This document shows, piece by piece, positions 17,572 to 26,527 of a stretch of DNA of 52,107 nt. Numbering within the stretch: the first letter of the stretch is position 1; each line of letters opens with the position of its first letter. The notes under the pieces are model-generated. The model ran no database searches. It saw nothing but the letters and a program-made list of their open reading frames with translations, and had not been told where the DNA came from. Position numbers and translations under genes: made by a program. The DNA is from Acidobacteriota bacterium (GTDB lineage: Bacteria > Acidobacteriota > Blastocatellia > Pyrinomonadales > Pyrinomonadaceae): contig JAOAPX010000096.1 in the NCBI GenBank assembly GCA_025463125.1, forward strand, positions 1-52,107, given 5' to 3'.

Positions 17572-19377
17572 ATGTTCCAAATGTCTGTAAATCCTTTCAT
17601 AGTGACGTTAGTAAGTTTTTTCTCGTCGGTAATTCTGACTTTTCTCGTGCGCGGTTATGCGCGAAAGCACGAATTTGTCGCCAAGCCGAAATCCGACCGC
17701 TGGCATAAAAATCCGACGGCGATGTTCGGCGGCGTCGCCATCTTTTTATCCACGCTTTTGATGTACGCGCTTTTTGTTCCGAAAACAAAAGAGTCGCTGA
17801 TTATCATGGGCGGCGGCTCGTTTTTGTTTGTCGTCGGGTTTATCGATGATTTTCTTAATATAAAACCGTATCAGAAACTTATCGGTCAATTGATCGGCGC
17901 CGGCATTGTCATCGGTTCGGGGCTTTCGCTGCCGATTACCGGTTACGAAGTGATCGACATCTGGATAACGGTTTTCTGGCTGATCGGCATTACCAACGCG
18001 CTGAATCTGCTCGATAATATGGACGGGCTTGCCGCCGGAATCGCCGCGATCGGCGCCTTTTCGCTTGCCATCGGTTTCGGCGCTAACGACCAGACGACGG
18101 AACTGATTTTTATTTCGGCTTTTGTCGGCGCGCTCGTCGGTTTTTTGGTTTACAATTTCAACCCGGCGACGATCTTTATGGGCGATTGCGGCTCGATGTT
18201 CGTCGGGTTTTTGCTTTCGAGCTCGGTTTTGCTCAATCAAACCGGCGGACGCTCGCGCGGCGTTTTCTCGATTCTCGCAGTTCCGGTTTTGATTTTGTTC
18301 GTGCCGATTTTCGATACCACGCTCGTCACGATTCTCAGAAAAATGTGGGGACGAAAAGCTTCTCAGGGCGGGCGGGATCATACTTCGCATCGTCTTGTCG
18401 CGCTCGGACTTTCGGAGCGCGCCGCCGTTTTAATGCTTTACGCCTTTGCCGTTGTCGCCGGAACTCTTTCGCTTTTAGTCTCTCAGCTCGCTTTAACGCA
18501 AAGTTTCGCCATAATCTCGGTTTTTATTATTATTTTGACCATCGTCGGGGTTTATCTTTCGAAAGTTCAGGTTTACGAGCAGCAGGATGCGGATTTGGCG
18601 AAAAAGAATAACGCGGTTTTCGGGTTTTTAATTAATGTTTCTTACAAGCGCCGCATTTTCGAAGTTTTTCTCGACGCGCTTTTGATTACGCTTTCTTATT
18701 ACGGCGCGTATGTTTTATTGTTTGAATCGTTTGAAAACACGGATAACTGGACGCTGTTTTTGAAAACTCTGCCGCTTTTGATAATTCTGAAACTCAGCGC
18801 CTTTTTGGTGGTCGGAGTTTACCGAGGGCTTTGGCGCTACACGAGCATCGGCGATTTCGTGACCTTTACGAAAGCCGTCGCGCTCGGCTCGATTTTAAGC
18901 GTTCTGGCGATTCTGTTTTTATACCGGTTTCAAAATTTCTCGCGCGCGGTTTTTGTCGTTGACGCCATTATCCTGCTTTTCGCGATTGCCGGAAGCCGCA
19001 TGGCGTTTCGAATGATTCGACAGCTTCTGCCGCTGCCGACTTCCGCGGAAGGACGCAAGGTGTTGATTTACGGCGCGGGCGACGGCGGCGAGATGGTTTT
19101 GCGCGAGCTGAAAAATAACCCGGAATGGAAGTATCACCCGGTCGGTTTTGTCGATGACGACCCGCTTAAAAAAGACAAGGTCATTCACGGTTTGCGCGTT
19201 TACGGCGGCGACGGCTCGCTCGAGCGAATTTGCCGCGAAAAGGAAGTGCACGAAATTTTAATCTCGTCGCGCAGGCTTTCGCTGAAAAGATTAAACGAAG
19301 TGAAAGAAATTTGTCGCAGCGCCGATATAGAGATCAAGCGCGCGCATTTAAAGATTGAGCCGGTTGAATTTGAATAA
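17572..19377 (+). CDS. WecA/MraY-family phospho-sugar transferase fused to a CapD/WbpM N-terminal half
   Basis: 601 residues. Residues 1 to about 330 form a polytopic PNPT-family transferase with the expected motifs: GGVAIF, GFIDDFLN, NALNLLDNMDGLAAG, IFMGDCGSMFVGF and GGRDHTSHRL. This part should load a sugar-1-phosphate on undecaprenyl phosphate to start the glycan. After a linker (about 335-360) come about four more helices with VGVYRGLWRYTSIGDF and a Rossmann-like CoA_binding_3 domain with IYGAGDGGEMVLREL and VGFVDDDP. This is the front half of CapD/WbpM/FlaA1 dehydratases. The chain ends at residue 601 without the catalytic SDR domain. A second ATG at 17581 is possible. Confidence 0.88.
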   Translation: MFQMSVNPFIVTLVSFFSSVILTFLVRGYARKHEFVAKPKSDRWHKNPTAMFGGVAIFLSTLLMYALFVPKTKESLIIMGGGSFLFVVGFIDDFLNIKPYQKLIGQLIGAGIVIGSGLSLPITGYEVIDIWITVFWLIGITNALNLLDNMDGLAAGIAAIGAFSLAIGFGANDQTTELIFISAFVGALVGFLVYNFNPATIFMGDCGSMFVGFLLSSSVLLNQTGGRSRGVFSILAVPVLILFVPIFDTTLVTILRKMWGRKASQGGRDHTSHRLVALGLSERAAVLMLYAFAVVAGTLSLLVSQLALTQSFAIISVFIIILTIVGVYLSKVQVYEQQDADLAKKNNAVFGFLINVSYKRRIFEVFLDALLITLSYYGAYVLLFESFENTDNWTLFLKTLPLLIILKLSAFLVVGVYRGLWRYTSIGDFVTFTKAVALGSILSVLAILFLYRFQNFSRAVFVVDAIILLFAIAGSRMAFRMIRQLLPLPTSAEGRKVLIYGAGDGGEMVLRELKNNPEWKYHPVGFVDDDPLKKDKVIHGLRVYGGDGSLERICREKEVHEILISSRRLSLKRLNEVKEICRSADIEIKRAHLKIEPVEFE

Positions 19378-19476
19378 ATCCCGGCTGTAAAACGCTAAGC
19401 AGGGTTTATCGTTTTTCGCCTCAGGTTCTCGCTTTTAACTGTTAAAGATATTTTTGATTTTCATAATTTAAAAAAA

Positions 19477-20757
19477 ATGCCGGTTAAATCCATCAAAATC
19501 GAATCCGCCGCGTCACGAATCGTTCTGGCTGTCCTCGCCTTAATTTGCGTCGCGGCTGCGTTTACGTTTACGAAATGGTCTCTGGCAAACGCCGTTTCGG
19601 TTCAGGCTGATTTTAAGGAAGTCGCCGCGCTCGCCGCCGCGACCGCGCCTGACGATCCGCAAACTCATCTGATTTCGGCAATTTTGCTGGAAAAAACTTT
19701 TTTGCCCGAAGATTTGCAAAAATCACTGGACGAATACGAAAAAGCAGCCGCCCTTTCGCCGAACAATTATCTTTACTGGCTTTCGCTCGGCTCGGCACGC
19801 GAGCGAGCCGGAGACGCGGCAGGCGCGGAAAAAGCTCTGCGAAAAGCTTTCGAGCTCGCTCCGAATTACAGCCAGGTGCAGTGGTCGCTCGGAAACACGC
19901 TTTTGCGGCAGGGAAACGCCGAAGAATCGCTTTCGATGATTCGACGCGCGATTCAATCGGACCCGACTTTAACAAATGCCGCGATCGTTGCCGCCTGGCA
20001 AATCTTCGACGGCGAAATTCCGCAGATAAAACAGGCAATCGGAAATTCAGACGAAGCGAATGCCGCGCTCGCTCTTTTTCTGGCGCGACAGCAGCGTTTC
20101 GATGAAGCGTTTGAAACCTGGAGCGCGCTGCCAGCCGATTTGAAATCCGGAGCGCTTAAAAGAACCGGCGAAGAGCTGGCAAATCAATTTATCTCGGCTA
20201 AAAAATATCGAAGCGCCCAAAGCGTTTCAGCCGGTATCTCAGCCGATGAATCCAAAAAAACAAGTTTGGAAAAAATAACCAACGGCGATTTCGAAAACGA
20301 TATAAAAATGCAGAACGCGGGCTTTTTCGAGTGGCAGATCACCGACGGCGCCCAGCCGCAGATCGGGCTCGACAGCCAGGTTCGGCGCGGCGGCGCGCGC
20401 AGTTTGTTGATGATTTACAATTCGACGGACGGGAAAAACTTCCGGCAAATTTCGCAGACCGTGACGGTTCAGCCGGAAAAAAGCTATCAGCTCGCGCTTG
20501 CCTTTAAATCCGAATTAAAAACTTCGGTCGGACTTAAATGGGAAATCGTCGATGCTTCCGACGGGAAGCTTTTAGGCGCAAGCCCGGTGGTTTCGGGCGC
20601 GAGCGATTGGACGAATGTTTCCGTTCCTTTTTCAACCGCAAAAACCGCAGAAGCCGTTATCGTTCGCCTTGTTCGCGATGCCTGCCCGGCGGGAATTTGC
20701 CCGGTTTCGGGAAAAATCTGGTTCGACGATTTTAATCTTTCCGCAAATAACCGGTAA
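19477..20757 (+). CDS. Membrane-anchored TPR protein with C-terminal jelly-roll domain
   Basis: 426 residues. One hydrophobic segment at about 16-38 anchors or exports it. Residues about 55-230 hold tetratricopeptide repeats (YEKAAALSPNNYLYWLSLG and RKAFELAPNYSQVQWSLGN are clear units). From about 265, KITNGDFEND starts a beta-rich domain with YQLALAFKSE and IWFDDFNLS, typical of carbohydrate-binding jelly-rolls of the CBM4/9 type. It lies 21 nt before the O-antigen ligase. It probably works outside the inner membrane on the glycan or its assembly; this is inference. Confidence 0.75.
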   Translation: MPVKSIKIESAASRIVLAVLALICVAAAFTFTKWSLANAVSVQADFKEVAALAAATAPDDPQTHLISAILLEKTFLPEDLQKSLDEYEKAAALSPNNYLYWLSLGSARERAGDAAGAEKALRKAFELAPNYSQVQWSLGNTLLRQGNAEESLSMIRRAIQSDPTLTNAAIVAAWQIFDGEIPQIKQAIGNSDEANAALALFLARQQRFDEAFETWSALPADLKSGALKRTGEELANQFISAKKYRSAQSVSAGISADESKKTSLEKITNGDFENDIKMQNAGFFEWQITDGAQPQIGLDSQVRRGGARSLLMIYNSTDGKNFRQISQTVTVQPEKSYQLALAFKSELKTSVGLKWEIVDASDGKLLGASPVVSGASDWTNVSVPFSTAKTAEAVIVRLVRDACPAGICPVSGKIWFDDFNLSANNR

Positions 20758-20778
20758 AAATAACCCGTAAAAATTACA

Positions 20779-22179
20779 ATGGAAACAACTGAAAATGTAA
20801 ATCGGCAAACGCAATGGTTAGACGCTTCCGCATTCGGCGGCGGCGAGTCTCGTTTAAGCGCTGTAATTTTTTTCCTGCTTTGCGCTATACCCGTTTTTTC
20901 AGCGATCGCTTACGGAGCCGTCGATGCGTGGGCGCTCGGATTCCTGACTTTTATTTCCGGCGTGATAGCGGTTTTGTGGATCGCCGAAGCTTTTTTGACA
21001 AAGGAATTGCGTTTTAACTCGAGCCGTTTGCAGCTTCCGCTGTTTGCGCTGATCGTTATAGGTTTGATTCAGCTTTTGCCGCTGCGGTCGGTCGATTACG
21101 GCGATTTGCTGCGTTTTCCGGCTGCCGCTTCGCTTTCGCTCGATGCCTATTCGACGCGGCTTTTCGTTATACAGTTAATCGTTTATCTGCTGTTTTTCGC
21201 CGCCGTTCTCGCTTTTGTTAACACTCAGAAACGCCTTGAGAAAACCGTTTTAATGATTATCGTTTTCGGCGCGCTCATGGCGTTTTTCGGGATTTTGCAG
21301 CGGCTCGCAGACCCGGAAGGAATTTACGGCTTTCGCCCGACGCCGCAGGCGATTCCTTTCGCTTCTTTCGTCAACCAGCATCATTTCGCGGCGTTTATGA
21401 ATATGACGCTCGGACTGACTTTAGGGCTTCTTTTCGGCAAAGGCGTAAAAAAAGACAAAAATATGCTTTTGATTATCGCCGCGGTGATAATGGGAATCGC
21501 ATTGATTTTCACAAGCTCGCGCGGCGGAATTTTAAGCTTTTTCGGCGTTCTCGGGTTTCTTGTAATTCCGCGGATTCTCGACAAAAACGACCGTTCGGAG
21601 GACATCGCCGCTCAAAACAAAAGCAAATTCGCGCTGATCGCCGGGGTTTTGGCGCTGATTATCGGTTTGTTCGGCGCGGTTATAATGCTCGGCGGAGATC
21701 AGAGTCTTTTGCGCGGCGTGGGGCTTGCGACTTCGGGCGACGTGAGCAGCGGCAGAAGCCATTTCTGGGCGATCGCTTTGAAGATTTTCTTTGATTACCC
21801 GGTTTTAGGCGCCGGACTAAACGCTTTCGGCGTGGCTTTTACCGGTTACGATACGTGGAACGGAAACAATCGCGTCGAACAGGCGCATAACGAATACCTG
21901 CAAATTTTAGCCGACGCGGGAATCGTCGGTTTTGCGTGCGTCGCGGCGTTTATTTATTTATTGTTTAAATACAGCTTGTCGGCGATTGAAGCGGCGGCTG
22001 ACAACGTTTATAGAAAAAGCGCGGCTCGCGGCGCTCTTGCCGGTTGTTTCGGCATCCTTATACACAGCTTTTTCGATTTTCCGCTGCGCACGCCTGCAAA
22101 CGCTTTTTTCTTTCTGCTTTTAACGGTAATCGCAACGGTTTCGATTCCGAACTGGAAAACCGAGCGCAAACAATCGTAA
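20779..22179 (+). CDS. O-antigen ligase / Wzy-type polymerase family protein
   Basis: 466 residues with about twelve membrane helices. The family loop is SSGRSHFWAIALKIFFDYPV, then GAGLNAF and AHNEYLQILADAGIVGF (about 370-386), holding the Arg and His residues typical of the Wzy_C/WaaL domain. Such proteins join or polymerise undecaprenyl-diphosphate-linked glycan on the periplasmic face. Ligase and polymerase cannot be told apart by sequence. No separate Wzy or Wzx is evident in the window. It ends the polysaccharide locus and converges with the next gene. Confidence 0.85.
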   Translation: METTENVNRQTQWLDASAFGGGESRLSAVIFFLLCAIPVFSAIAYGAVDAWALGFLTFISGVIAVLWIAEAFLTKELRFNSSRLQLPLFALIVIGLIQLLPLRSVDYGDLLRFPAAASLSLDAYSTRLFVIQLIVYLLFFAAVLAFVNTQKRLEKTVLMIIVFGALMAFFGILQRLADPEGIYGFRPTPQAIPFASFVNQHHFAAFMNMTLGLTLGLLFGKGVKKDKNMLLIIAAVIMGIALIFTSSRGGILSFFGVLGFLVIPRILDKNDRSEDIAAQNKSKFALIAGVLALIIGLFGAVIMLGGDQSLLRGVGLATSGDVSSGRSHFWAIALKIFFDYPVLGAGLNAFGVAFTGYDTWNGNNRVEQAHNEYLQILADAGIVGFACVAAFIYLLFKYSLSAIEAAADNVYRKSAARGALAGCFGILIHSFFDFPLRTPANAFFFLLLTVIATVSIPNWKTERKQS

Positions 22180-22233
22180 TCGCATAAAGAATTTCGTGCG
22201 AAAAAGCGCGATTCGTTCGAAAAGCTCGACTTT

Positions 22234-22272
22234 CGATTAAATTAAAGGGTTCGAATTAAATTAAAGGGGGTT
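22234..22272. repeat. Two-copy direct repeat in a convergent spacer
   Basis: ATTAAATTAAAGGG occurs at 22237-22250 and AATTAAATTAAAGGG at 22255-22269, two adjacent copies of a roughly 18-21 nt unit between the converging O-antigen ligase and TPR genes. No function is evident. Confidence 0.4.
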
Positions 22273-22345
22273 GGTTGATCGCCGAAACGGTAAAATGCGC
22301 GGGGAATGCTCGTTCGGGCTAAAGATTCGAGAAACTGAATTTTAA

Positions 22346-25300
22346 TCAGCGAACTTTTATTAAAATTTCCTTTTTCCCGCACGGCGCTTCAAACGTAACT
22401 TTGTAGCTGCCCTTTACGGTATTAATCGACTTGACGACGAAAAAAGCGCGTCCGGCAATATCGCCGATTTCCGAATCGTAAATTATCTGAATATCGTCAG
22501 GGCTGGCTGAGACGGCTCTTAATTGTTTCAAATCGCCGCCGTTTTTATATCCGACCAGTATTCCGAGGCTTCCGCCGCCGCTCAAAAGAGAAATATTTTC
22601 CTGTCCGACTTCGATCGTGCATTGCGACGCGGCGACAAACGGAGCTTTAGCCTCTGGAGTCGAAAAGTTATCCGTGACGATCACGCGCGGTCTGGACGCT
22701 TCCGCAGAACTGTGTTCTTCAGCCGCATTTTTTGCGGCGTTTCCTTTTGCCGCAGGTTCCGACGTTTTAGGCTTTTCCGTGGAATTGGTTTCCGGTTCGC
22801 CGTTTGACGGAATATCCGGTTCGATAGCCGTTTCTTTTTCAGATTTCGCTTCCGCTAAGATCGGTTTTTCAGTTTCGCGCTTCGGCACGGTTATGACAAT
22901 CGGTTCAAAAAGCGGTTTTGGCGCGTCGGTCTCGGCTCCCGGGGTTTTCGTTCTTTCTGTTCTGCGCGCCGAGGTCTTCGGCTCGGTTTTCGCTTTCGGC
23001 GAAGGCGGAAATTGCTTTCTGCTCACAACTAATTTCGCTGCGGATTCGGCAGTCGCTACGGGCAAAGAAGACGTTTCGGATTTTAGAGAATTTTCAATCG
23101 CAGGATTTTCGACTGTTGATTGATTTACAGGCGTTTCGGATTTTTTTGCAGCGATTGACGCGGGTTCCTCATCTGCAACCGCCGGTTTTTCTTCAACAAC
23201 TGCGGGTTTGTCTCCGGTAACCGTCGGTTTCTCTTCAACGATCGCAGATTTTTCTTCCGCAACCGAGGTTTTTTCCTCAACAACTACGGGTTTTTCTTCG
23301 ACAGTAACCGGCTTTTCTTCAACCGCGATCGGTTTTTCTTCCCGAACGACGGGTTTCGTTTCAGCCGAAACTGTTTTTTCGTCTGCCGAAACTGCTTTTT
23401 CTACAACCGTTTTTTCTACAACCGTTTTTTCCACAGTCGCGGCGTTTGTTTTTTCTTCGACCGCGGCGGCTTCCTGCGCGCTTGAAGCCGGAACCGCTTT
23501 TGTCTCGGCGGTTTCAGCGCTTGCCGCCGGTGTTTCTTCTATTTTAACCGGAACGGAATTTGAAACTCCCGTTTCAGCGGGTTTCGGCGCGTCGATTTTT
23601 ACCGGAACTTCTTTGGGAAATTTAATTTGTCCCTGCTGCTGATAAACCGCTCTCGGCGCGGGAACGTTTTCGATTGCTGTCTGCGTTTCTGCTGACTGCG
23701 CGGAGGCGTTTACCGCAGTTTGCGGTGTCGCGGCTCCGGCGCCGCTCGCGTCTTTGGCGACGATTAAAGGCTTATCGGAACTGCTGCCCGCGTCTCCGAG
23801 CGCGGTTATCAAACCGTCGGTATTGCCGTTAATTTTTTGATAAAGCGATTCGATTATCGAATATTTCAAGCCGTCGGGCGATTCTTTCGGATACGCCTTT
23901 ATATAAGCATCGAGCGCTTCTTTGTCTTTGCCGTCGGCTTGCAGCGAAGCGCCGAGCCGCCACATACTCGAATTCCACCAGGCGCTTTTTTCCGGCAAAA
24001 CGCTGACGGCGCGTTTCAGATGTATAACGGCTTCAGCCGGTCTATTTTGCTGGTAAAGCGTCCAGCCGGTAATTTCTTCGATACGCCCGCGCAGGATAGC
24101 GGAAAGCATCTGGCGCGGCACTTCCGGCACGACGATCAGCTGATTTCTGGTAACGGCGAGCGTCCGGCTTTCGTAAAGCTCTTCTGCCAGAACAGCCGCC
24201 GAAGCCGTCGGAACGTCGAGCGCAACGTCGGTTTTTCCGACCGCAGCCTGCGTCAGTTCCAGAGCCTTCGTCAGGGATTTGCTGTTTTGCAGCAGGCGAT
24301 TGGCGGCGAATAATTGGCGGTGCAGCTTCATCTTGTCGTCGCCTTTGACGAATTCGTCAGCCGCCCGCCCGATTTCCGCTTCGTCCGTTCCGGCGGTTTC
24401 CAATTTTTGATCGAAGTTCAGCAGCGCTTTCAATTTTTCCGCCGAATCAGCCGAATCAGCCGTCTGAGGCTGGAAAATACTCGCGCGGCGTTCGAGATCG
24501 AGGAGCTCGATGAAATTTCTCGCTTCTTTAGCGAGGCGATTGCCGAGACGCGTTTCAACCGTTTCGCCCTTTACAACGAAACTATGCTTTAGCGCGTCAG
24601 CCGCTTCTCGATAAAATCCCGCCGATATGCGCGCCGAAGCCAGTTCGTAATCGAGCGTCGGGAAATTTCCGTATTGCCGCGCCGTCAAAAGCGTCCGTTC
24701 GGCGTCGAGCGGGCGTTTTTGCAGCAAAAATCCGCGGGCGAGCGCAATGTGCGCCCACGTATAGCGCGGTTCAAGCTCGACGGCTTTGCCGGCAAGCTCG
24801 ACGGCTTTCGCGCCATCATTATTTGCCGCGTACCAGTAAGCCGCGCCGACGAGCAAAGGCAGATTGCCCGGGTTCGTTTCAAGCGATTTCGCCAGCTCGG
24901 TTTCAGCCTCGGCGCGTTTTCCGGCGTCGAATAAAGCGAGGCTTAATCCCGTGCGAGCGATATTGTCGTTTTCGTCTTTGGATAAAATTTCGCGGTAAAG
25001 CGCGATCGCTTCATCCGGTTTTCCGACGGCGCGCTTCATTTCCGCCAGGCTTCTGCGCGAAACGATTGATTCCGGGTCGAGCTCGAGCGCTTTCGCGTAA
25101 GCGTTCGCCGATTCTTCGAGCTGGAAATTAACTCTGTGAGCAAGCGCCAAAGTTTGATAAGCGGCAGGCATCGAAGCATCGAGCGCGAGCGCTTTGTTTG
25201 CCAGCCGGGCGGCTTCGGCAGCGTTTTCGATGCCGATGTAAAAAGTTGCCAGACCGAGCAACTGCCTGGGGTTGCCGCCGGCTTTTTCTTCGATCAAGCG

Positions 25301-25762
25301 CGCTATTTCGAGCGCCGCCGCCTGCTGTCCGCGCCAGAAAAGATTGGTCGGGAATTGCAGAAGGATTTCGCTGAAAAGCTTGTCGGAAACCGGCTGCGGC
25401 GCTTCTTTGACGGCGAGTATAAAAAGCTCTCTGCCGCTTTCGGTTTCGCTCAGGCGAAGTTTTTCATCGCCGATTGCGGCTCGCGCGCTGACGATAAGTT
25501 CGAGCGCTTTGTTTTTTTCGGTTGACTCGGGAAAGGCGGCGGCGAATTTTTGAAGAGCCGAGATGCGATCAGCCGCGTTTTCCGTAGCGACGGCTTTGTC
25601 GAATTCTTCTTTCTCGCTGCCGAGAACTTCCGTCGTGGTGAGCTTGGTTTTGGAAACTGCGGAGACGTTTTTTTTAGACGGCTTTGGCTTTTGAGCAAAA
25701 GCTGAAAACGAAAATAAAATCAATATAAATAAAACTGCAAAATTTCTCATAAATAACTTCAT
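22346..25762 (-). CDS. Large secreted TPR protein with a Val/Glu/Lys/Pro repeat region
   Basis: 1138 residues. The start MKLFMRNFAVLFILILFSFSAFAQ is a clear signal peptide; a Met at residue 5 is an alternative. Residues about 40-650 are tetratricopeptide repeats (for example YAKALELDPESIVSRRSLAE and GKAVELEPRYTWAHIALARG). Residues about 690-1010 are low-complexity, with many short units such as VEEKPVTVEEKPVVVEEK. A C-terminal globular part (about 1040-1138) ends TFEAPCGKKEILIKVR and is beta-rich. Role unknown; a periplasmic or cell-surface scaffold is likely. Convergent with the O-antigen ligase; heptameric repeats lie just upstream of its start. Confidence 0.85.
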   Translation of the reverse strand: MKLFMRNFAVLFILILFSFSAFAQKPKPSKKNVSAVSKTKLTTTEVLGSEKEEFDKAVATENAADRISALQKFAAAFPESTEKNKALELIVSARAAIGDEKLRLSETESGRELFILAVKEAPQPVSDKLFSEILLQFPTNLFWRGQQAAALEIARLIEEKAGGNPRQLLGLATFYIGIENAAEAARLANKALALDASMPAAYQTLALAHRVNFQLEESANAYAKALELDPESIVSRRSLAEMKRAVGKPDEAIALYREILSKDENDNIARTGLSLALFDAGKRAEAETELAKSLETNPGNLPLLVGAAYWYAANNDGAKAVELAGKAVELEPRYTWAHIALARGFLLQKRPLDAERTLLTARQYGNFPTLDYELASARISAGFYREAADALKHSFVVKGETVETRLGNRLAKEARNFIELLDLERRASIFQPQTADSADSAEKLKALLNFDQKLETAGTDEAEIGRAADEFVKGDDKMKLHRQLFAANRLLQNSKSLTKALELTQAAVGKTDVALDVPTASAAVLAEELYESRTLAVTRNQLIVVPEVPRQMLSAILRGRIEEITGWTLYQQNRPAEAVIHLKRAVSVLPEKSAWWNSSMWRLGASLQADGKDKEALDAYIKAYPKESPDGLKYSIIESLYQKINGNTDGLITALGDAGSSSDKPLIVAKDASGAGAATPQTAVNASAQSAETQTAIENVPAPRAVYQQQGQIKFPKEVPVKIDAPKPAETGVSNSVPVKIEETPAASAETAETKAVPASSAQEAAAVEEKTNAATVEKTVVEKTVVEKAVSADEKTVSAETKPVVREEKPIAVEEKPVTVEEKPVVVEEKTSVAEEKSAIVEEKPTVTGDKPAVVEEKPAVADEEPASIAAKKSETPVNQSTVENPAIENSLKSETSSLPVATAESAAKLVVSRKQFPPSPKAKTEPKTSARRTERTKTPGAETDAPKPLFEPIVITVPKRETEKPILAEAKSEKETAIEPDIPSNGEPETNSTEKPKTSEPAAKGNAAKNAAEEHSSAEASRPRVIVTDNFSTPEAKAPFVAASQCTIEVGQENISLLSGGGSLGILVGYKNGGDLKQLRAVSASPDDIQIIYDSEIGDIAGRAFFVVKSINTVKGSYKVTFEAPCGKKEILIKVR

Positions 25763-25779
25763 AATATGGCGAGTTATTA

Positions 25780-25850
25780 ATGATTAACGATGAATGAAAG
25801 AAAACGGCGCGGTAATTCGCCATCGACCATTCACCATTCACCATTCACCA
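25780..25850. repeat. Facing heptameric tandem repeats
   Basis: Left array at 25780-25800: AATGATT, AACGATG, AATGAAA. Right array at 25820-25850: CCATCGA then three exact CCATTCA units and a partial one. Read on the opposite strand the right units become GAATGG-type heptamers, similar in style to the left array. The repeat fills the spacer between two divergent genes, 18 nt from the start of the TPR gene. Confidence 0.65.
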
Positions 25851-25877
25851 AGTAAGAACCTAAATAATAGCACGAAA

Positions 25878-25906
25878 TTGCATTTATCGCGCCAGGGTTT
25901 TATGCT
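25878..25906 (+). promoter_or_regulatory. Possible promoter giving a near-leaderless transcript
   Basis: TTGCAT (25878-25883), a 17-nt spacer and TATGCT (25901-25906) form a weak sigma-70-like pair. The predicted start of transcription falls within a few nt of the ATG at 25915, and no ribosome binding site is visible. Weak evidence. Confidence 0.25.
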
Positions 25907-25914
25907 CGTAAACT

Positions 25915-26424
25915 ATGAACGAACTCGACGAAGTCTGGGCTGGCATGATCGAAAACGCCCTCGCGAAAGCCGAAGCCGAAGGTCGCCGCGACGTCGTCGA
26001 TTATCTTTCGCTCAAGGCGACAAACGACGCGATTCGCCAGACAAGCGTGCAGTGGCTGTTCGGTTCGATGCTCGAAATTGCCGGAAACGATGCGCGCGTT
26101 GCGATCGAAAACGAAAATCCGCATCGTTTTCCTTTTGCGGGCGCGACGCTTGTCGGCACGCTTTTGCGTCTGCGTCTCGGCATAAGATGCCTGACGATAG
26201 AAGCGGGCTGGACGCGCACGCCGAACGACGGGTTTATGCGCGGCGGAGCGCTCGCGGCGGCTCGCTTGACGCATTTCGGCTTAAAAAAACACAATGCCGA
26301 GCTGCTTTTAATTCAATTAAACGGCGCGCCGAGCTGGGTTTCGGCAGGCGAAGACGGCAAGCGCGTTTTGTTTGACTCCAAAAATTTGAATGAGCATTTT
26401 CAAATTTTTCTCGGCGCGATTTAG
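25915..26424 (+). CDS. Conserved-looking hypothetical protein
   Basis: 169 residues, soluble, with no signal peptide. No family is recognised. The N-terminal half is helical (DEVWAGMIENALAKAEAEGR, DYLSLKATNDAIRQTSVQWL). The middle has HRFPFAGATLVGTLLRLRLGIRCLTIEAGWTRTPNDGFMRGGALA cut by several glycines, and the end is a beta/alpha stretch. Regular codon use like its neighbours supports a real gene. It lies 103 nt before the zinc-ribbon gene on the same strand. No ribosome binding site is visible at the ATG. Confidence 0.65.
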   Translation: MNELDEVWAGMIENALAKAEAEGRRDVVDYLSLKATNDAIRQTSVQWLFGSMLEIAGNDARVAIENENPHRFPFAGATLVGTLLRLRLGIRCLTIEAGWTRTPNDGFMRGGALAAARLTHFGLKKHNAELLLIQLNGAPSWVSAGEDGKRVLFDSKNLNEHFQIFLGAI

Positions 26425-26527
26425 ATTGCCGAAACCCGGAAACCTCGACAGCCTTTCGCTTTTTCGAATTTGTAGGTTAAAATAAGGACAATTTTATAAG
26501 TTGTTTTAACAGGAGACTATTACCCAA

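Noticed and set aside
23208-23642. Ser/Thr/Val-rich repeat ORF on the + strand (TTTGFSSTVTGF-like)
   Set aside because: It is the antisense of the VEEKP repeat tract of the - strand TPR gene.
25827-25850. CCATTCA repeats considered as a CRISPR array
   Set aside because: The units are 7 nt with no spacers; it is a simple tandem repeat.
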